64,000 bases of DNA from Chionis minor (taxonomy: Eukaryota > Chordata > Aves > Charadriiformes > Chionididae): NCBI GenBank assembly GCA_013398295.1, contig VZSF01008870.1, forward strand, positions 1,150,033 through 1,214,032, read 5' to 3'. Shown piece by piece: positions 46,911-60,743 of the stretch. A program made the position numbers and the translations under genes. The notes below the pieces were generated by a model. It was not told where the DNA came from, did not search any database, and worked only from the letters and a program-made list of their open reading frames with translations. The first letter of the stretch is position 1; each line of letters starts with the position of its first letter.

Positions 46911-49900
46911 TTCACAGTCAAAATATGTGGGCACTGAACTCCCGTGGAAATCAAATACCTCTGTGGCTCTAACCCTCTAACCCTTAAGTAGCTGGGGGAG
47001 ACATCAGTTAAGAAGGGTGTTTCTTTGTAGAGGCAACCCATTTCTACCACTCTGATGAGTCGTCCCTTCTTCCTTCCTTCCCTTGCCTGGTCATTAACAT
47101 TTCAAATCTCTTGTCTCCACTCAGAGTTATTGCCTTCAGCCCCCTTTCTTCTGCAGTTTCATACATGCTGCCTGCCCTCTGCCTCCCCATGCCACACAGG
47201 ACCAGCAGAAAAAATCCTTGATGCTTTTTAACTTGGAATTTGTGCTATTCCAGGCAAGTAGAGGCAGGGCTTAAATCTGAATAAGACTGACTTTATAAAC
47301 TTAGCCGGGCAGAAAGAGAAGTAAGCAGAATCAGGTTAGGCAACAAAGTTGTAAAGCAACACTCTGCCAGCTTGCACTGGTGTTGTGACTATACAGGATG
47401 GAAAAATTCTGTTCCACATCTGTAACTGAAGTACAGGTAAATAGCAGCAGGTCTGGTAGCAGAAGAGATAAGAGGCAGGAAAATTATAGAACTTGTATTG
47501 CTGTGAAAAAAGCAGATGAAGAAACAAGCTTGCTGCACAAGAGAAAAAATAAATCAGAAAATATCTGAAAGTTAAACACCCAGGTTAGTAAAATGAAGAA
47601 AAATAGTTCATGTGCATTCATGCATATAATCAGTAATAAGATTAACTTGCTCAAGGATCCACAGATGACTGAACACCGGTATAGGAGATGGAGAAGAAGA
47701 AAGGATCAGGCATCCAGCTGTCACCAGGAAGATTGTACCAGTCACCTGCTCCCTACTAAACTTGGCTGGCATCAAAGAGCTTTCTGTTGCATGCAGGGTT
47801 TCTCAGCAGTCCACCTCAAAAACCAGCACTTCCAGGAAAGCAATTCTCAGTCTCATCCAGCAGAGACGTGAGGAGCATGGGGCTAGCAACGGCTCCCTCC
47901 GGAGTGGCAGGCATCGCAAGTCCCTGAGTGTCTGTGCAATCCAATAACTTTTTAATTCATTCTTATTCCATCCACTTTCCAGACCAGCTCACTGTTGGGT
48001 TGAAGAACTGAGCATTTTTTCCTCCAGCTGCACGTATATTTCTCCAAATAACTGCAGCATCAGTCTATGTGTCCTGAAAACAGGGCCCTTCCTCGCTAGC
48101 AACGTCTGTTCAAAAAGACCTTGCCAAGATGAAATGTTTTTATCCTCTTGCCGATCAGCAAAGCAGATGCTGCAGGAACATTCTTCATCGAAACAAGGGA
48201 TATGATGAAGTGCCCACATTCTTTTGGCCTCCCCTAAAAAGATTTGCCTCTAAGAGCTTTCCCATCCCAGTTTTGCAGTATCCTGTTCCTCCTTCAGAGC
48301 ATAACACACAAAGTACAATCTCTCCAACACCAATTCAGAGGGAGTATCTGTGCTTTAAAAATCCTATGGCTGCTAGAAAAATGGCTGGTGAGCTGAGGCG
48401 ATATGTCTCAAAATATTTTCTATTAATCCTTTTTTTTCCAAACAATACATTTTAGGAAATCTTTGTCTTCAGTAAGTCAGTTGTAGTGCATAGCTTAGAC
48501 TATCTTCAGGAGAGAAAATGGGGAAATGGCCTTCCCCTTTTTCTGTGTTTCGTGACACTGCCTGTCTTGTTATTTGCCTTTACTTGCATATAGTGAAACT
48601 GGCTCTCATACCATGCTGTGGTCTTTAAAAAGGTCCATTTTATTGTATTCATGAGATGCCTGTGAGTTGGAGAAACACTTCCAATAATACTGGCGCTAAA
48701 TGACCATAAAAATTATATGTAATTTTGATCTATTTTCTTTAAAATGGAAAAAAGAAAGAAAACTGGGGAAAAAATTCACAATCATTGAGTCCATAAATTA
48801 TACTTTTTTATAACATGCACTTTGACGATCTTCTGAGAAAGAAAGAATTTGGCACAGGTATCTTTCTCTAGCTGCTTTCCATTTCTCCAGAGTTAGTCTG
48901 TCAAGTTGAAGTTCCCTTTAACTCCAGGACAAGCTGGCTTGTGAGTTTTCAGGTTAATCAGCAGCAGCCTCTGAGAAACAAAGCAAAAAAAAGAAAGATG
49001 ATGCAACCGTAATGTCTCCCAAATGCACCAGTAAACCAGGAGTTAATTGCAACGGGAGTTTTCAGAGCCTTTTCTTGGTTCATCATAGAATAAAATCCTG
49101 AGCCCATGATAGACTGGAAGCATTCAAAACTCATCACCTGCTGGAAGACACACTGCAGCGCGCTCCTGCATCCAGCAGCAGGACAGCATGTTGAGGAATG
49201 CCTAATCTGTGAGGCAAAAAGTACCCCTGAGCAGAGGATCAAGCCAGCTGAGACTTGTGACCTTAGTTCGGTAAATCCTCTCCGCTCCTGTGGGCTCAGA
49301 GCATCCATGCGGAGTTCTCTTTCACTGATTCCACTGAGCTGAATGAGGCCCCGAGCTGGAAGTGGACGTTAATGTCAGCGCCGTCCTCCCACACCTGGAG
49401 GCCAGTTCCTGGCGTTCATCACCTGAGCGTAAACCCTGGTTGTTCGGCCAGCTGAGGCAGTAACACCTCACAGACCCTGCGTTGTTGTCACGAACAGCCG
49501 AAACACGGAGAGCCAGGCCCTGTTGGGAGGACGGTCAGTAGCCAAAGTAGAAGTTCTGGCACATAATCACCTTTTGCTGTCAAAAAGGACTAAGCATTTA
49601 GTGGCACTGCTAGAAGACTCCTGAATCTGTTAGGTGATTAATATGTAATCACATACATAATGATATTATCCAAGAAGTGATACCTCATCCTTTCACTCCA
49701 GTGAACTCCCAGTTCTCAGCCACTCTAAACTGGTGCAGCTCCCGGGCAATCAATGGAGCTGAGGTTCTTTAAAGTATCTGAGGCTTTGACTCTGCGGTTC
49801 TGCCATGAGGGGTATTGACGTTATTCTGGTAGCTCTCTCAAGGCTGCTGTGCTCTGCAATAAAGCACCACCAGGATGTATGACAGGAGAATAAGGCTTTT

Positions 49901-52900
49901 ACAGTAAGTAAGTAAGTAAATAAATAAATAAATGCTTTTTAAAATCTCATTTTCTTCAAGTTGAGAAACCATCATTTCCTGTTTGCCCTGTAGTTCTGAC
50001 CCCTTTCTTCTGATTGTTCCACTTCAGAGGAATTAAATGAACAAAGATCTATGAAATAATTGGACTGACTCGCAAACCTGAGGAAAGCTCATTTGGTTTC
50101 GTTCCCAAGAGAAACACTGATTAGAGGTGCCTTAAAAAGCCACTCGCATTTAAAGAGCTCGCGTTATGATTTGGAGCCAAGCTACAGTGTGGGAGCTCAG
50201 TTGAACAAAACTGTGCCCAAATGCAAAACAAAAGGATTCAAAAGACAAAAAACAGCAACAAGGAACAGAAGCATCCAAATGGTGCATGTGAAATCCTCAT
50301 CACAGGTATTTTCACAGATCTAATCCTGTGAGGAACTGACTTCTGGAGAAAACTGAACATGGCCAAGCTGTTTTCAGAAACCAGCACCGCTAGGGCAAGA
50401 GGTGTCCTGACAGATAAAAGCAAAAGGGCACACATACCTGTTCAGTGTTCCACTCTGTAATCTCCTTGTTCTCCTAACTATAAGTGAATAAACACTTTAT
50501 TTTACCTTATTCTGCATTACCCGGGGGAGGTACATTAAGGGGTCTGCGTGCAGTTCTTTTTTACCCAAAGTGAACGAGTTTTTCCCTGGTTTGCATAAAA
50601 ATAAATGTCAAACGCACAGCACCGTGTCCCACTGAAAGCAATGGAAAGCATCCCATACATTCTGGTGTAAGAGTACTGGATCCTTGATGTATAAACCAAA
50701 GCCTCAGCATCCACCTAAAGCCAGTAATTTTTACAAGCAAAATCACAATACAAGCCATTACAGGCTGAAATTTTCAAAGAATGAATGGTAAAGCCTTTAA
50801 TACAGTTTGCTGTTCGGCAAACAGAAGCATTTGCATAAGAGTAGACCGAGGCATAGATAGATAAGGAACCTTCCTGCCTGTTGCCCAATTACAGAGCATT
50901 TCACAGAAAAGCCAGTACCTGCCCATGCCTGGTTCTCTGTCCGGCAGAGAGTCCACAGGGATGGGGACCACAAGGGTGCCCATCAGTAGGGAACACGGCT
51001 CGTGGCCGAGGAGAGGCGTGGAAGTTCCTGCTGACCACAAGCCTACCCGTGAATTCACTTACCCACCTCGTGTGAGTCAAAACTGCCTGAAGACACAGGC
51101 TCGGCGATCCGTGCAGAAGCACTGCAGATGCTCGGGGAGCTGTGGAGATTTCTCTGTGATTTTTCGTGCTGCTCTGTTTAAATAAACATGATTGCAAATG
51201 CAGCCTGGTTAATGTTTCCCAGGTGACTAGCTTGGGATAATAAGCATACATAAGAACAACGTACGTATTTTTTTGTGTTGCTTCTCAGGACAATCCTATC
51301 TCTTAGTGCAAATAAAACTATCCTGCTCTCTCTAGGGGAATTTTAGCAAAATGCTAGTCAGGCCTGAGGCACTGATAGAGATACAGCCCAGCTCCTCCAA
51401 ACAGAATAAATGGGCATTTTCAGTCACATAATGGTGGTCCATTAGCGGCAAGCTCAAGGAAAGAGAGGCACTTAACGTGAAATATAAAGTAGGGCTTAAA
51501 AGCTTTTCTCATCGTGCCTTATGAAGGCAATTGCTGTCATTGCTGAGCCTCACTAACCACTAACGAATCTGAGGAAACTCATTTGACAGTCTGCAGCCAA
51601 ATGTTGGTGATCACAGATTCAAGACAAGCTCATAAAAATCTTTACTCGTATCTAACGACAGTTTGCTCAGACTCTGAGATGGGCTGTGTCCTGAGATACA
51701 CGAGACAAATGATGAGTGGTAGCTCTCTAGCTGCTTTTCGTAAACACTGTGCCAAGTTCTAAACTTAGAACTAAAGAAACTAAAGAACTGAAGAATGTAT
51801 ATGGGAAAGCTACCAGGGGCTAACAGCTCCAAGTGTCTATGTGCTGACTCTCAGTTCAACAGCACTTTGAGCAGTCTGATGCCTCCTGTCAGAAAGCAGT
51901 GACTTACCTCAACCACTGAGCAAAGAGGAGAAGAAAAAATCCTATCCTCTTTATTTAGCTTTGGAGTTATGTTCACCGGCACCACTTATTTCCATTTACT
52001 GTATATAAGGCTCGAGGTGTAAAGCATGCCTTGCTACTACTGGTATTAATAATAGCCATTAGAAAAAATGGGACAGAAAGTTCAACATTTGAGTTCATTT
52101 TCATTTATCTGACACTGTTAAATGTCTTTATTTGACTTCCCACAGACCAGAGAATAAAGCAGGGCAGCCGCAGTCCCACATGGTTCCGTATGAACAGCCT
52201 GCAGCCAGACCTGCAGTACTGGGACTACGGAGTGACGGGCCAGATGTGGCCAGCACCAGCTCACACAAATTAGGTGGGGCAAAAGTGCAATGCCGAAGAA
52301 AGTGAGAAGCGCTTTTAAAGAGCAAACATCACTGGCTGGGGCAGGTGGGAATTGTATTATGATGTCAAGATGACCACAGACAACAAAGGCAAAGGCATCC
52401 GAAATCATTGCCAATGAGAACAGGCTGTATGCAAGCTTTGCATAAAAGGCAAGTTGTCTGAGAGCTCAGGTCAGTGATTAATGTCCCGATTTACCTGAAC
52501 TGAGCAAGTTACCAGCACCACTGCTCTCTTGGTGGGAGAGCCAGGTTCTTGCTACATGGCTTTTCTGTCTCTCTCTGGAGGAGATATCTTATTTTGTAGT
52601 GTTACCACTAGGCTACCTGTGCCCTAACTCCTTTTAACTTACATACACACACACAAGGTTAAGGCATGATAACTTACCATGGACTGGCATAGCCTGTCAT
52701 AGCTTATCAGGATGCATGTATTTGTCAAGACAGAGAAATCATCCCAGTTTGGGGCCAGTTTGTCCCAGTTCTATACCAACAGTTTTTTTATTTCAGCAAA
52801 CCAGTAACATACAAATCCTATGCAATGGCGAAAGACCCTCCCTAGCAGTAACTGCCAGAAAAACATAAGTTTGAAAGTTGATGCTGCCCATGCGTAAGGG

Positions 52901-55900
52901 ATGAGGAGGGCTATGCACCCCTGTGTCTCTTGGCCTGAGTAAGCCCATGGAATTGCCTTGGGGATGTTACAGCTGTTCCAGTGGGGCTCAAGGCAGGGTT
53001 ATCAATATAGCTTTCGTAATATCGCCGTAGCAGCTATGAACACTATTCTGTTTATTGTCTACTTAACATTATATTCAGAGGGGCCGCAAGGCACTGTAGT
53101 ACAGCACTCTGAATTAGCAGCTAGCAAAAAGATTGCTACTAATCTTCTGATGCCTCTTAGAAAGTCAAATGAGAAATGGCAGCACAGCTGCCAGATGCAG
53201 CGCAGCTGCCACTGGGAGAAGGGATTTCCCAGGCTGGTGCCTCTTTTTTTCAGCACAGAGGAAACTCAGGGAAAACTCTGGGTGGTCAACAAACCCCAGG
53301 TCTAAAGACAGACCCAGAGTTTTTGGAAATAGCTTCAGAGGCTGGCAGTAAGACAGAAGAACTCAGGAGATTAATCCCGCTAAAATCCTGTGTAGCTGAT
53401 AAGAATTAACTGAGCTTGCACCCGCCTATGCATGGAACAACAAATACTGGCTGATTTGATACTGGTAATGGTGAGAGGGAAAGGAATGTTTAGTAGGTTG
53501 TATTCCTAAAGGTTAGCTCCCCATTCATTGCCTTACATACAGAGAATAGCACTGAAGGACAAGTTTCATCACCCCAGAAAATAGCATGCCTAAATTTAGT
53601 TTATCCTTAAATCCTTTTCTTGCTAAGGGAGATAAGGATTTCTAGGAAGCATGACGTGCTAGATATTCTTCTGCAGAAATAAGGAGACTGAAACAGCTTC
53701 AAACAGTTGTGTCATGCTACTGATTGCTACTGAGAGACTGCGGAGCAGAGCTCGGCAGTTTCTCCTGCCTCTTCCATCGCTTCCTCTCCTTCAAGGAGAG
53801 GAACCCAAAAGTCCTTTTGGTTTCAATACCCTTCTTCCAGTGACAAATAATATTTCATTCTAGGGATATTTCATTGACCTTATCCCTAAAGCATGGGCTG
53901 ATCAGCCTGACTACGCTATGGCACAAACAGCTGATGAATGGCACGTGCCCGTAATTCAGAGGTAGGCAAGCCCAGGTGTCTGCTTTACATGGTAATTCGG
54001 AGTCTGATAACTCAGTCGCATGGATTCTTTAAACACAGTAAAGAAGTGTCTTCACCAAAATGAAAACTTCTGAAATATGAGCAATTGTCTTTCACAATGA
54101 AACTCCATTCAACTTTCACAACTACATTGAATAAAGATATAACATAAAAAACAGGAAAATCCACTTCACAAACTTTTAATTGCTAAACTAAGGCCCCAAC
54201 AGTCAACAGCATCGAAGTGTGTTCAGGCCATTCTTGGCACTGCAGGAATCACAGGTATTTTAGAAAATAAATCGCAAAGTTGTATACTACATCAAAACTA
54301 TTGGACAATGACACTGCTGCATGTTATTTTTTTTCTGAAAGATGTATGAGGTAGGTCAGGTGACTAAACCACTGCTGTGCTGCTTTCAAAGAATAAAAAA
54401 AGTAAAATTAGGACAGTAATCTAGAAATCACTGTACAACACAGAAGTCAGCAGTGGCTTTAATCGTGGCTACATTTTGTTTATGCATAATATACAGGAGT
54501 GAACAGCAGAGGGTGTTAGCTTAAAGGGAAACTTGAGTTCACTATATGGAATATGTCCTGTTTGCTGCAATTCACAACAGAAAACTCAGGCGCCGGGAAG
54601 CCCAGCTGTGGCTCAGTGTAAATGGCGCTAGGGAACCTGTCCGTTGTCCTCTTCCAGACCAAAGTAAGGAAGTAAAAGGATTGCAAACAAAGCCCTCTTC
54701 ACACCTCAAATCCTACTCCACAGATTCTTTGTGCCCTAAGAGAGTACAGCTGGGCTGGTTGGGGTGTTTTGCAAGCTCAGACTCCAGCTGGGCTCAGGCA
54801 GCCAGCGCCATCCTTGTGGCCTTGCCACCGGGAAGGGCCTTGCCCAGCGGAGCCTGACCGGAGCTCGGGGCTGGATCCTGCCAGACGCCGGGTACTCCAC
54901 ACACAGCACCAGCACCCTCAAGTCATATACCCTCGGAAGGAAACCTGGACCAGAGTTTTAGGGTTAGGTAAACATTTTGTGGGATTTTCAGGAGCAGCAG
55001 CCATTTAAATCAGCAAGAAATAAGTATTTTTTAATGTCTCAATCAGTGCCTGTCTCTTTAGGAACCTCGGTGCAGCCCAGGGCATGCAGTTGCACTGCCT
55101 CTGAGAAACCTCATGGGAGCTTTGGCCCCTGGCAGGGCTGAGCTCCCATCAAACAGCCCCAGAGCGTTAATATAAGAGAGAGGAGCTCCCTTTCTCGTCT
55201 GCTTTGCCACGCTGGTAGGAGAAAAGAGCCATGGGGCCTTCTTCCTTCAGCTAGCAAAGCACTGTTTGAACACAAAGAGCAAATGTGTCAAGCACAAAAG
55301 CAGACCGGCAAGGGAGAATGGCCCTGACACGGCCTGAAACTCCACGCACAGCTGAACCCACCTGTAGGTTGCAACAGATTTAAAAAGGTGCTATTTCAGC
55401 CTGGAAGCCTTTCTCTGTGTTGTCCAGCTAAAAGACCTGGATTTGCCAGAGCAAGTTTCAGGATGGTAGTTATGTTAATATTTTTATGTCATTTATGACT
55501 ATTTTTTAGGCTTGAATGGTTTTTCAATGTAACTTGCAGAATGGATAAATGTTCTTTTGATGGCTTTTCAAGTAGCAGCTCAGAAAATTTTTTTATCGAC
55601 ATTTTTCACAGCATGCCTTAGTATCAGTAGGTGTGCCTTTTTTTTTTAAAGCTTTCTAAGGGAAAAATATTTCTTCCACTCTTCACATAATCAAGCAGAT
55701 ATAAATAGTAATGGATATAAACAGGCAAACCTAAGCCTCTCCTAAAGTATTCACCAGAGGGAATGACTTCAATGACAAGGCTCAGTGCTATTTTAGGTAC
55801 TGTGGATTATCTCACCCAGCATCTAGCAGCCAGACCAAATGAGTCTTCCATGAGTCTTCTGTCATATATGCCAGCCTGAACCAGATGTCTTGGAGACCCT

Positions 55901-57953
55901 TAAGTATTTCAGATAGCACTGGACAGATGTGTCTAGGCAACGGGACTTCATCCTATGTGTTTCAATTCTGTGTACTGAAGAGAAAAAAGAAATAGAGATT
56001 TTTTTAAGTTCCTTAAGTTCTTTAGTCTTCCTCAGGAAGTGTATTTATGGCTATAGTATTCATGAGCATCGCATCTACATCCTGAATCACTGGATTTTCC
56101 TCCAGTGATTCTCAATTATGTGCTAAATCAGTATCCTGGACACGCACACACTCCTCACCAAGTGTTTGCATTTAGATTTCAAGTCTCAGATGAAAATTCT
56201 CAAGCATGGGTCTTACCGCCATCTTGCCTAACTTTCTTTTGTATGTTTTCCTTCATAAAAACCCATTTAGGTCACAAAAAGACAAATTTTTAATGCATTA
56301 TATAGTGATACGTGCCGGGTGAATATTATGGTAATTAGCTGAAGTCACATACATTAGTGTCTAACCCCTTAAACTTATCTGGGGCCACTACCGGAAAGAT
56401 CAAAACGGCAGTGACATTAAGCTCAGTGACATACCTTATAAGAAGACCCAAGCCATTGCAGAGTACTCGTAATCTAATTCAAGAAATAAAAGGCAAAACA
56501 GCAATAGATATGCATGTAGATACAATGTATAATAAAAGAAAAATTTCTTTTTGATTACCTGCGCCACCTGAGCTACTACATAAAAATTCTCACATTTGTC
56601 TTTGCCAGTTCCTGTGAAGGAGTGGACGTAACTTCTTAGCTTCTCCCTGACTTCTTTGAAGTTAAAAAGTGCTTGCCAAAGCACATACAAACCACATACA
56701 CACAAGTTCGCATGTATACAGGAACAAAAGTTTCAGTGGGAGACACAGTCAATGGTGGGAGGTGAGGAATACTGTGTTCAGTGCTTTGGCATGCTGTGAT
56801 CTTCAAGGCTTTTGCAGTCAGATGGTACAGGTGATGGTTAAAACTGGTTAGACAATTATGTGAAGGCACTGATTTCTTTTTAAGCCATACAGAGTAGGTA
56901 AGCTTGGGAAAGGAAGAAAAATGGATTACAAATTACTAGTCAGCTGCCAGCTTGTCACGGTGAAAGTTCCTCTTGGTGGACCAGATTCCAACCTGCACAA
57001 AGCATCACGCATTTATAGGAGGAAGGATGCCCAAAATGTCCACCAACTATGGAAAACGATGGGGCTTTGCTCTTTTGTGCCATTTAGAAAGCACACCCTT
57101 TTAAGCTTTTCTCTTGAGTGGAACCCAGTTCTCTGTGGCAGTAAAATATGCAATCTCCTGCCGCTCTTACTGCCAGAATTAAGCAGAAGATCTATGGTAC
57201 GAAAAGGAGAGAGAAGAGGCAAAGAAAGGAAGTTGATGTGTAGCTTTTGTGCTCGGGATGAAAGCACACAGTGACAGCTTATAGCCGCTCTTTGACCACA
57301 AGGGCTGGCAGAGCTGCATGGCACTAGCAAGCCCAGCACCACTTGTCCCAGCCAACGCTAACACAGCTAAATGCATTTAGCCATATATTTAATCAAGAGA
57401 ACAAACAGACCAACACTCAGCTGCCAGCACTGCAGGCATACTCACAATGTAATTGTCTGAAAACATATTTTTACATTCATGTGCCAAAAAATATTTAAGC
57501 ACTCGGTACCAAGCTGTTAAGTTGAAGTGCTGCCTCTTGCTTGGCAAGGATAGATCTGAGTTTCCTTCGTGCTGTAAAGCAGCTGCATGGAAAAAGGGTT
57601 GATGGCAAACCTTGGCAGGAACTTGTGATTTTTTTCTCTCCTGATAAACCTCTTATAATATATCCACAGGCAAGTTACACACTGACCCCATGTCACCTGC
57701 CTTGATGTGAATGAAAAACTGGCCCATAAGTACCCAAATATGCTTATGCTCAGAAAAAAAGCGGATACCGAAATAAATACTGAAAGCTGTAACACACCCT
57801 GCCTTGGTATCTAGTCTGCAACCATTCTATGACTTATCTATTCAATCCAACAGCATCTTGCCTTTCTATTGACAACTCAGATTCAGTATCCGTCACCTCC
57901 TAGAACAGCAATCCCTACAAAAACTTGCTTAGCCCCTGTATTTTGTATGATTA
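46911..57953. other. No gene recognised
   Basis: About 11 kb of non-coding DNA of ordinary composition. No reading frame resembled a known protein, and no CR1 or LTR piece was seen. Only the GTAA/AAAT microsatellite at 49904-49934 stands out. The 3' part of an upstream neighbour such as VWA3B could have exons here that I cannot recognise. Confidence 0.5.
49904..49934 (+). repeat. Microsatellite (GTAA)n then (ATAA)n
   Basis: Four GTAA units pass directly into ATAA units, a 31-base compound tetranucleotide repeat. Confidence 0.9.
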
Positions 57954-58005
57954 TGTGTGTATATATATATTTATATATATATACACGTATATATATATTT
58001 ATACT
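57954..58005. repeat. TA-rich alternating purine-pyrimidine repeat
   Basis: About 50 bases of TG/TA alternation with two near-symmetric TATATATATATTTATA blocks around a central ACACGT. It can form a cruciform. Confidence 0.85.
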
Positions 58006-58399
58006 TTGCACGCCTAGCAAGGGCAAAGCTCTTTCAGCTCAAGGTGGCTTTCATGTTAGATCAATGAAAACAACAGGAAAGAATAAACAGGCAGCATCTG
58101 TGGGTGGTAAATGAACGCAGTATGTGTGAAAAGACTGTCAGAACAAAGCCAGGCTCTGCAGACAGGAAAAGATGAAAAATGTGAAGAATAATAGAAAGAA
58201 AAGAAAACATTTTCAGCTATATTCCCCATCTGTATTCATCGCATTGCCTGAATTCACTCCCCACGCACGTTTCTTGGTAAAAGGTTTGATTTTTCCATTT
58301 TAGCCATGAAAAGTGAGTAGATTCACAGTATCTTGTCTCAGAAAGAGCATGGGGAAATGGTAATCCTATGAATTGCTGGTACGTAAGGAGACTACCTCC
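58006..58399. other. No gene recognised
   Basis: AT-rich, non-coding; nothing recognisable. Confidence 0.6.
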
Positions 58400-58950
58400 C
58401 TATCCGAAATCCCCCCTCACGATCCCAGCAAACACGGTCCAACTTCATCTCCGCAAGTGCGGAGACTAATGCTCCACAGGCCGAAGGGCCCCATACCCTG
58501 CCATAGCCCCGGCCGAGGCCGTGCCTTGTGCCCTGGTGCGGTAGCGGCACCGTCGTACCACGTATTGCACCAGCTGCAGCTCCAAGGAGGTGCTAACAGC
58601 GCAGTCCAAGGAGGACGTAATGTGAGGGGGTTCATCTGAGGAGAACGCTGAGCTTGAGAAGTCAGTGTCCACCAGTATTTATTACTTACTGCTGACCCGG
58701 ATTTTGTTTTCAAGTACAAGCGGCCAAGCTCTGCCTTAGCTCTGAGCCTGCTAGCGGCAGCGTAGCTCGAGTAGCACAGGGTGGATCCTAAACCAATGCA
58801 GGCTGCTTCTCGCCAGGGCTGATCAATGCAGGCTCTGTACTGCAATAGCCATCTTCGTGTGGCTCCTGGTTGACTTAGGGCACTGACAGAGCTGTTTGCA
58901 GAAGAAATCCGACTGGAAACGTTATAAAAGATAAGGGTGAGAGGCAAAAA
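58400..58950 (-). other. CpG-dense patch with overlapping minus-strand frames
   Basis: GC- and CpG-rich sequence in an AT-rich setting. Two minus-strand frames overlap: 58947-58417 (176 codons) and a shorter one at 58672-58466. The shorter reads DTDFSSSAFSSDEPPHITSS and later LELQLVQYVVRRCRYRTRAQ, with protein-like composition. I recognise neither. A minus-strand AATAAA lies at about 58680. It might be a first exon with its promoter, a decayed retrocopy, or an unrecognised LTR. Confidence 0.3.
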
Positions 58951-60680
58951 AATGGTAACTTGTATGTGAAGTCAGATGGCGTGTGCTGTGAATTCAAAAT
59001 ATATGCCAGGATTAGGGAGAGCTTGGCTGGAGCTTGTGAGCCCCTGGGAACAAAGCTTGGTGCAGGTTTGAGTAAGTCTGATCTGTATCTTTACAGCAAA
59101 ACCAGGGAAGATCTGCCAGGCTGTTCAGGTTAGCCTTGAGTTTTCCATCTCTGCTCATCCTGAAACTCACAGCTTACCTCAGGGAAACAAAGGTGTTGGA
59201 ATTAGCCCCAGTGCTAAAGTCAAAAGCCTTCCATTTAAATCTACCTTAACTACTCTTGTGAAATTCAATGACTGATTATTTTTTAAAGTTACTGAAACTG
59301 AGGACAACAGTGCCAACGCAATGTCACAAAAGAACCACTCAGATGCTGAGGAATAAATGTGTCAATGCGATCAAAGGCAAGCTCTAGGAATAAAAAGAAG
59401 ACGACCTTGGCAAATGAGGTCCTGCAACATATCACCGTATTTCTTCTTGTGGTGACCTATACAATGGTTGCCTGGAAAATGTCGTATACCTGTCCGTAAA
59501 CATTTCTGTCCACATGAAAGGCTATTTCCAGAGGAAAAAGACATGAGCAGTCTGAGGAAAAGTTCTAAAATACTCCTGCCTCAGCAGCTTCCATGAAAAC
59601 TATGGCATCTCCTGTCCTAAATCTCCATCCCACTTTGGCCTTCTTTCCTCTCTGCTGGAGGCACACAATATAAAACGAAGACGAGGTGTACAGGGATCTG
59701 CAGCCTCAATATCACTGTCAGACATAGAGAAAAGTCACCTTATCACAAAACTGGGCTCAAGACCAGTGCATGCATGTAGCTGTGACTACATGGTGCAGCC
59801 TGTCCTGAATTTCCTTATATCCTGTCCACAAAAGCTTTGGATCACAAAAGATCACATGGAAAACAGGGAGGCGGAGAGACAGCTGTACAGATGCAGCAAT
59901 GCTCAGCTCTGGGTTACGTGTGGAGGAAACTGTCTGGAGCAGGGAACGCCTCTTCTGAACCTGCGAAGGACCAAGACGTGGGGCAACTTTCAGTGGAAGG
60001 GAACTTTCAGCTGTCAGTGCTGAGGACCCAGCCTTAAGAGCTGGTTGGAGCAGAAGAAGAACAGGGCAAAAAGAGCTGGTGTTCAGTTTAGGCCACAGAT
60101 GTGTTTATATTTGTTTGCTTCTAAGCTTTATGTTCAACCCTGTAATTAGAAGACCGAGGTTACAATGTGCTGAACTCAACCTTCACGCAGTTATGCCCTT
60201 CAGCATGTTTTCTATTAACTTGGAACGTGGGTACTACTGAGCTGGTTTGAGGTGTGTCTCTCCAGAAGGAGCAAGGCTTCCTCAGCAAACCTCATCTCGT
60301 GACTTGGTTGGGGACAGAACTTGCTTAGTGCTGCTGACGTGACTCCAGGGCCAGCGTGGGGAGGACTGGCATTGATGTCTGCTCGGTTTTGAAGAGTAGC
60401 CAGCATAAGCCTTTCTGCCCTTTTCTGCCAAGCACCCCCTCCTCCCAGGAAAAGCATCTCACAGCTGGGGGGAAAACCTCAGGTTTGATGCTAATACCTC
60501 TGTTTATGAACAGTAGGTGGCTACAGGTGGCCCCAGGTGCACTTGGAGCAGTGTGAATGTGTGGTTAAGGCCAGCTCTGTGATCTCTCACAGTGCCCTTT
60601 ATCGAAGGACTGAGTCCTTTGGAGCTCAGTTGTATTTATGCAGCAGTCAAGCTAGCAATGTTCTCACTAGGCAAGAAAGG
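58951..60680. other. No gene recognised
   Basis: Non-coding sequence of ordinary composition with short frames on both strands. Confidence 0.55.
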
Positions 60681-60743
60681 AATCACAGAATCATTGAATC
60701 GTTTAGGTTGGAAGACACCTTTAAGAATATCAAGTCCAACCAT
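60681..60743 (-). mobile_element. CR1 LINE 3'-end scrap
   Basis: The plus strand reads aatcacagaatcattgaatc, then gtttaggttggaagacacct, then ttaagaatatcaagtccaac. This is the reverse complement of a CR1 3' terminus, so the insert is on the minus strand. About 63 bases are left. Confidence 0.8.

Noticed and set aside
52118..52414. Minus-strand hydrophobic 98-codon frame
   Set aside because: Composition follows chance reading of a C/T-rich stretch; no start context or homology.
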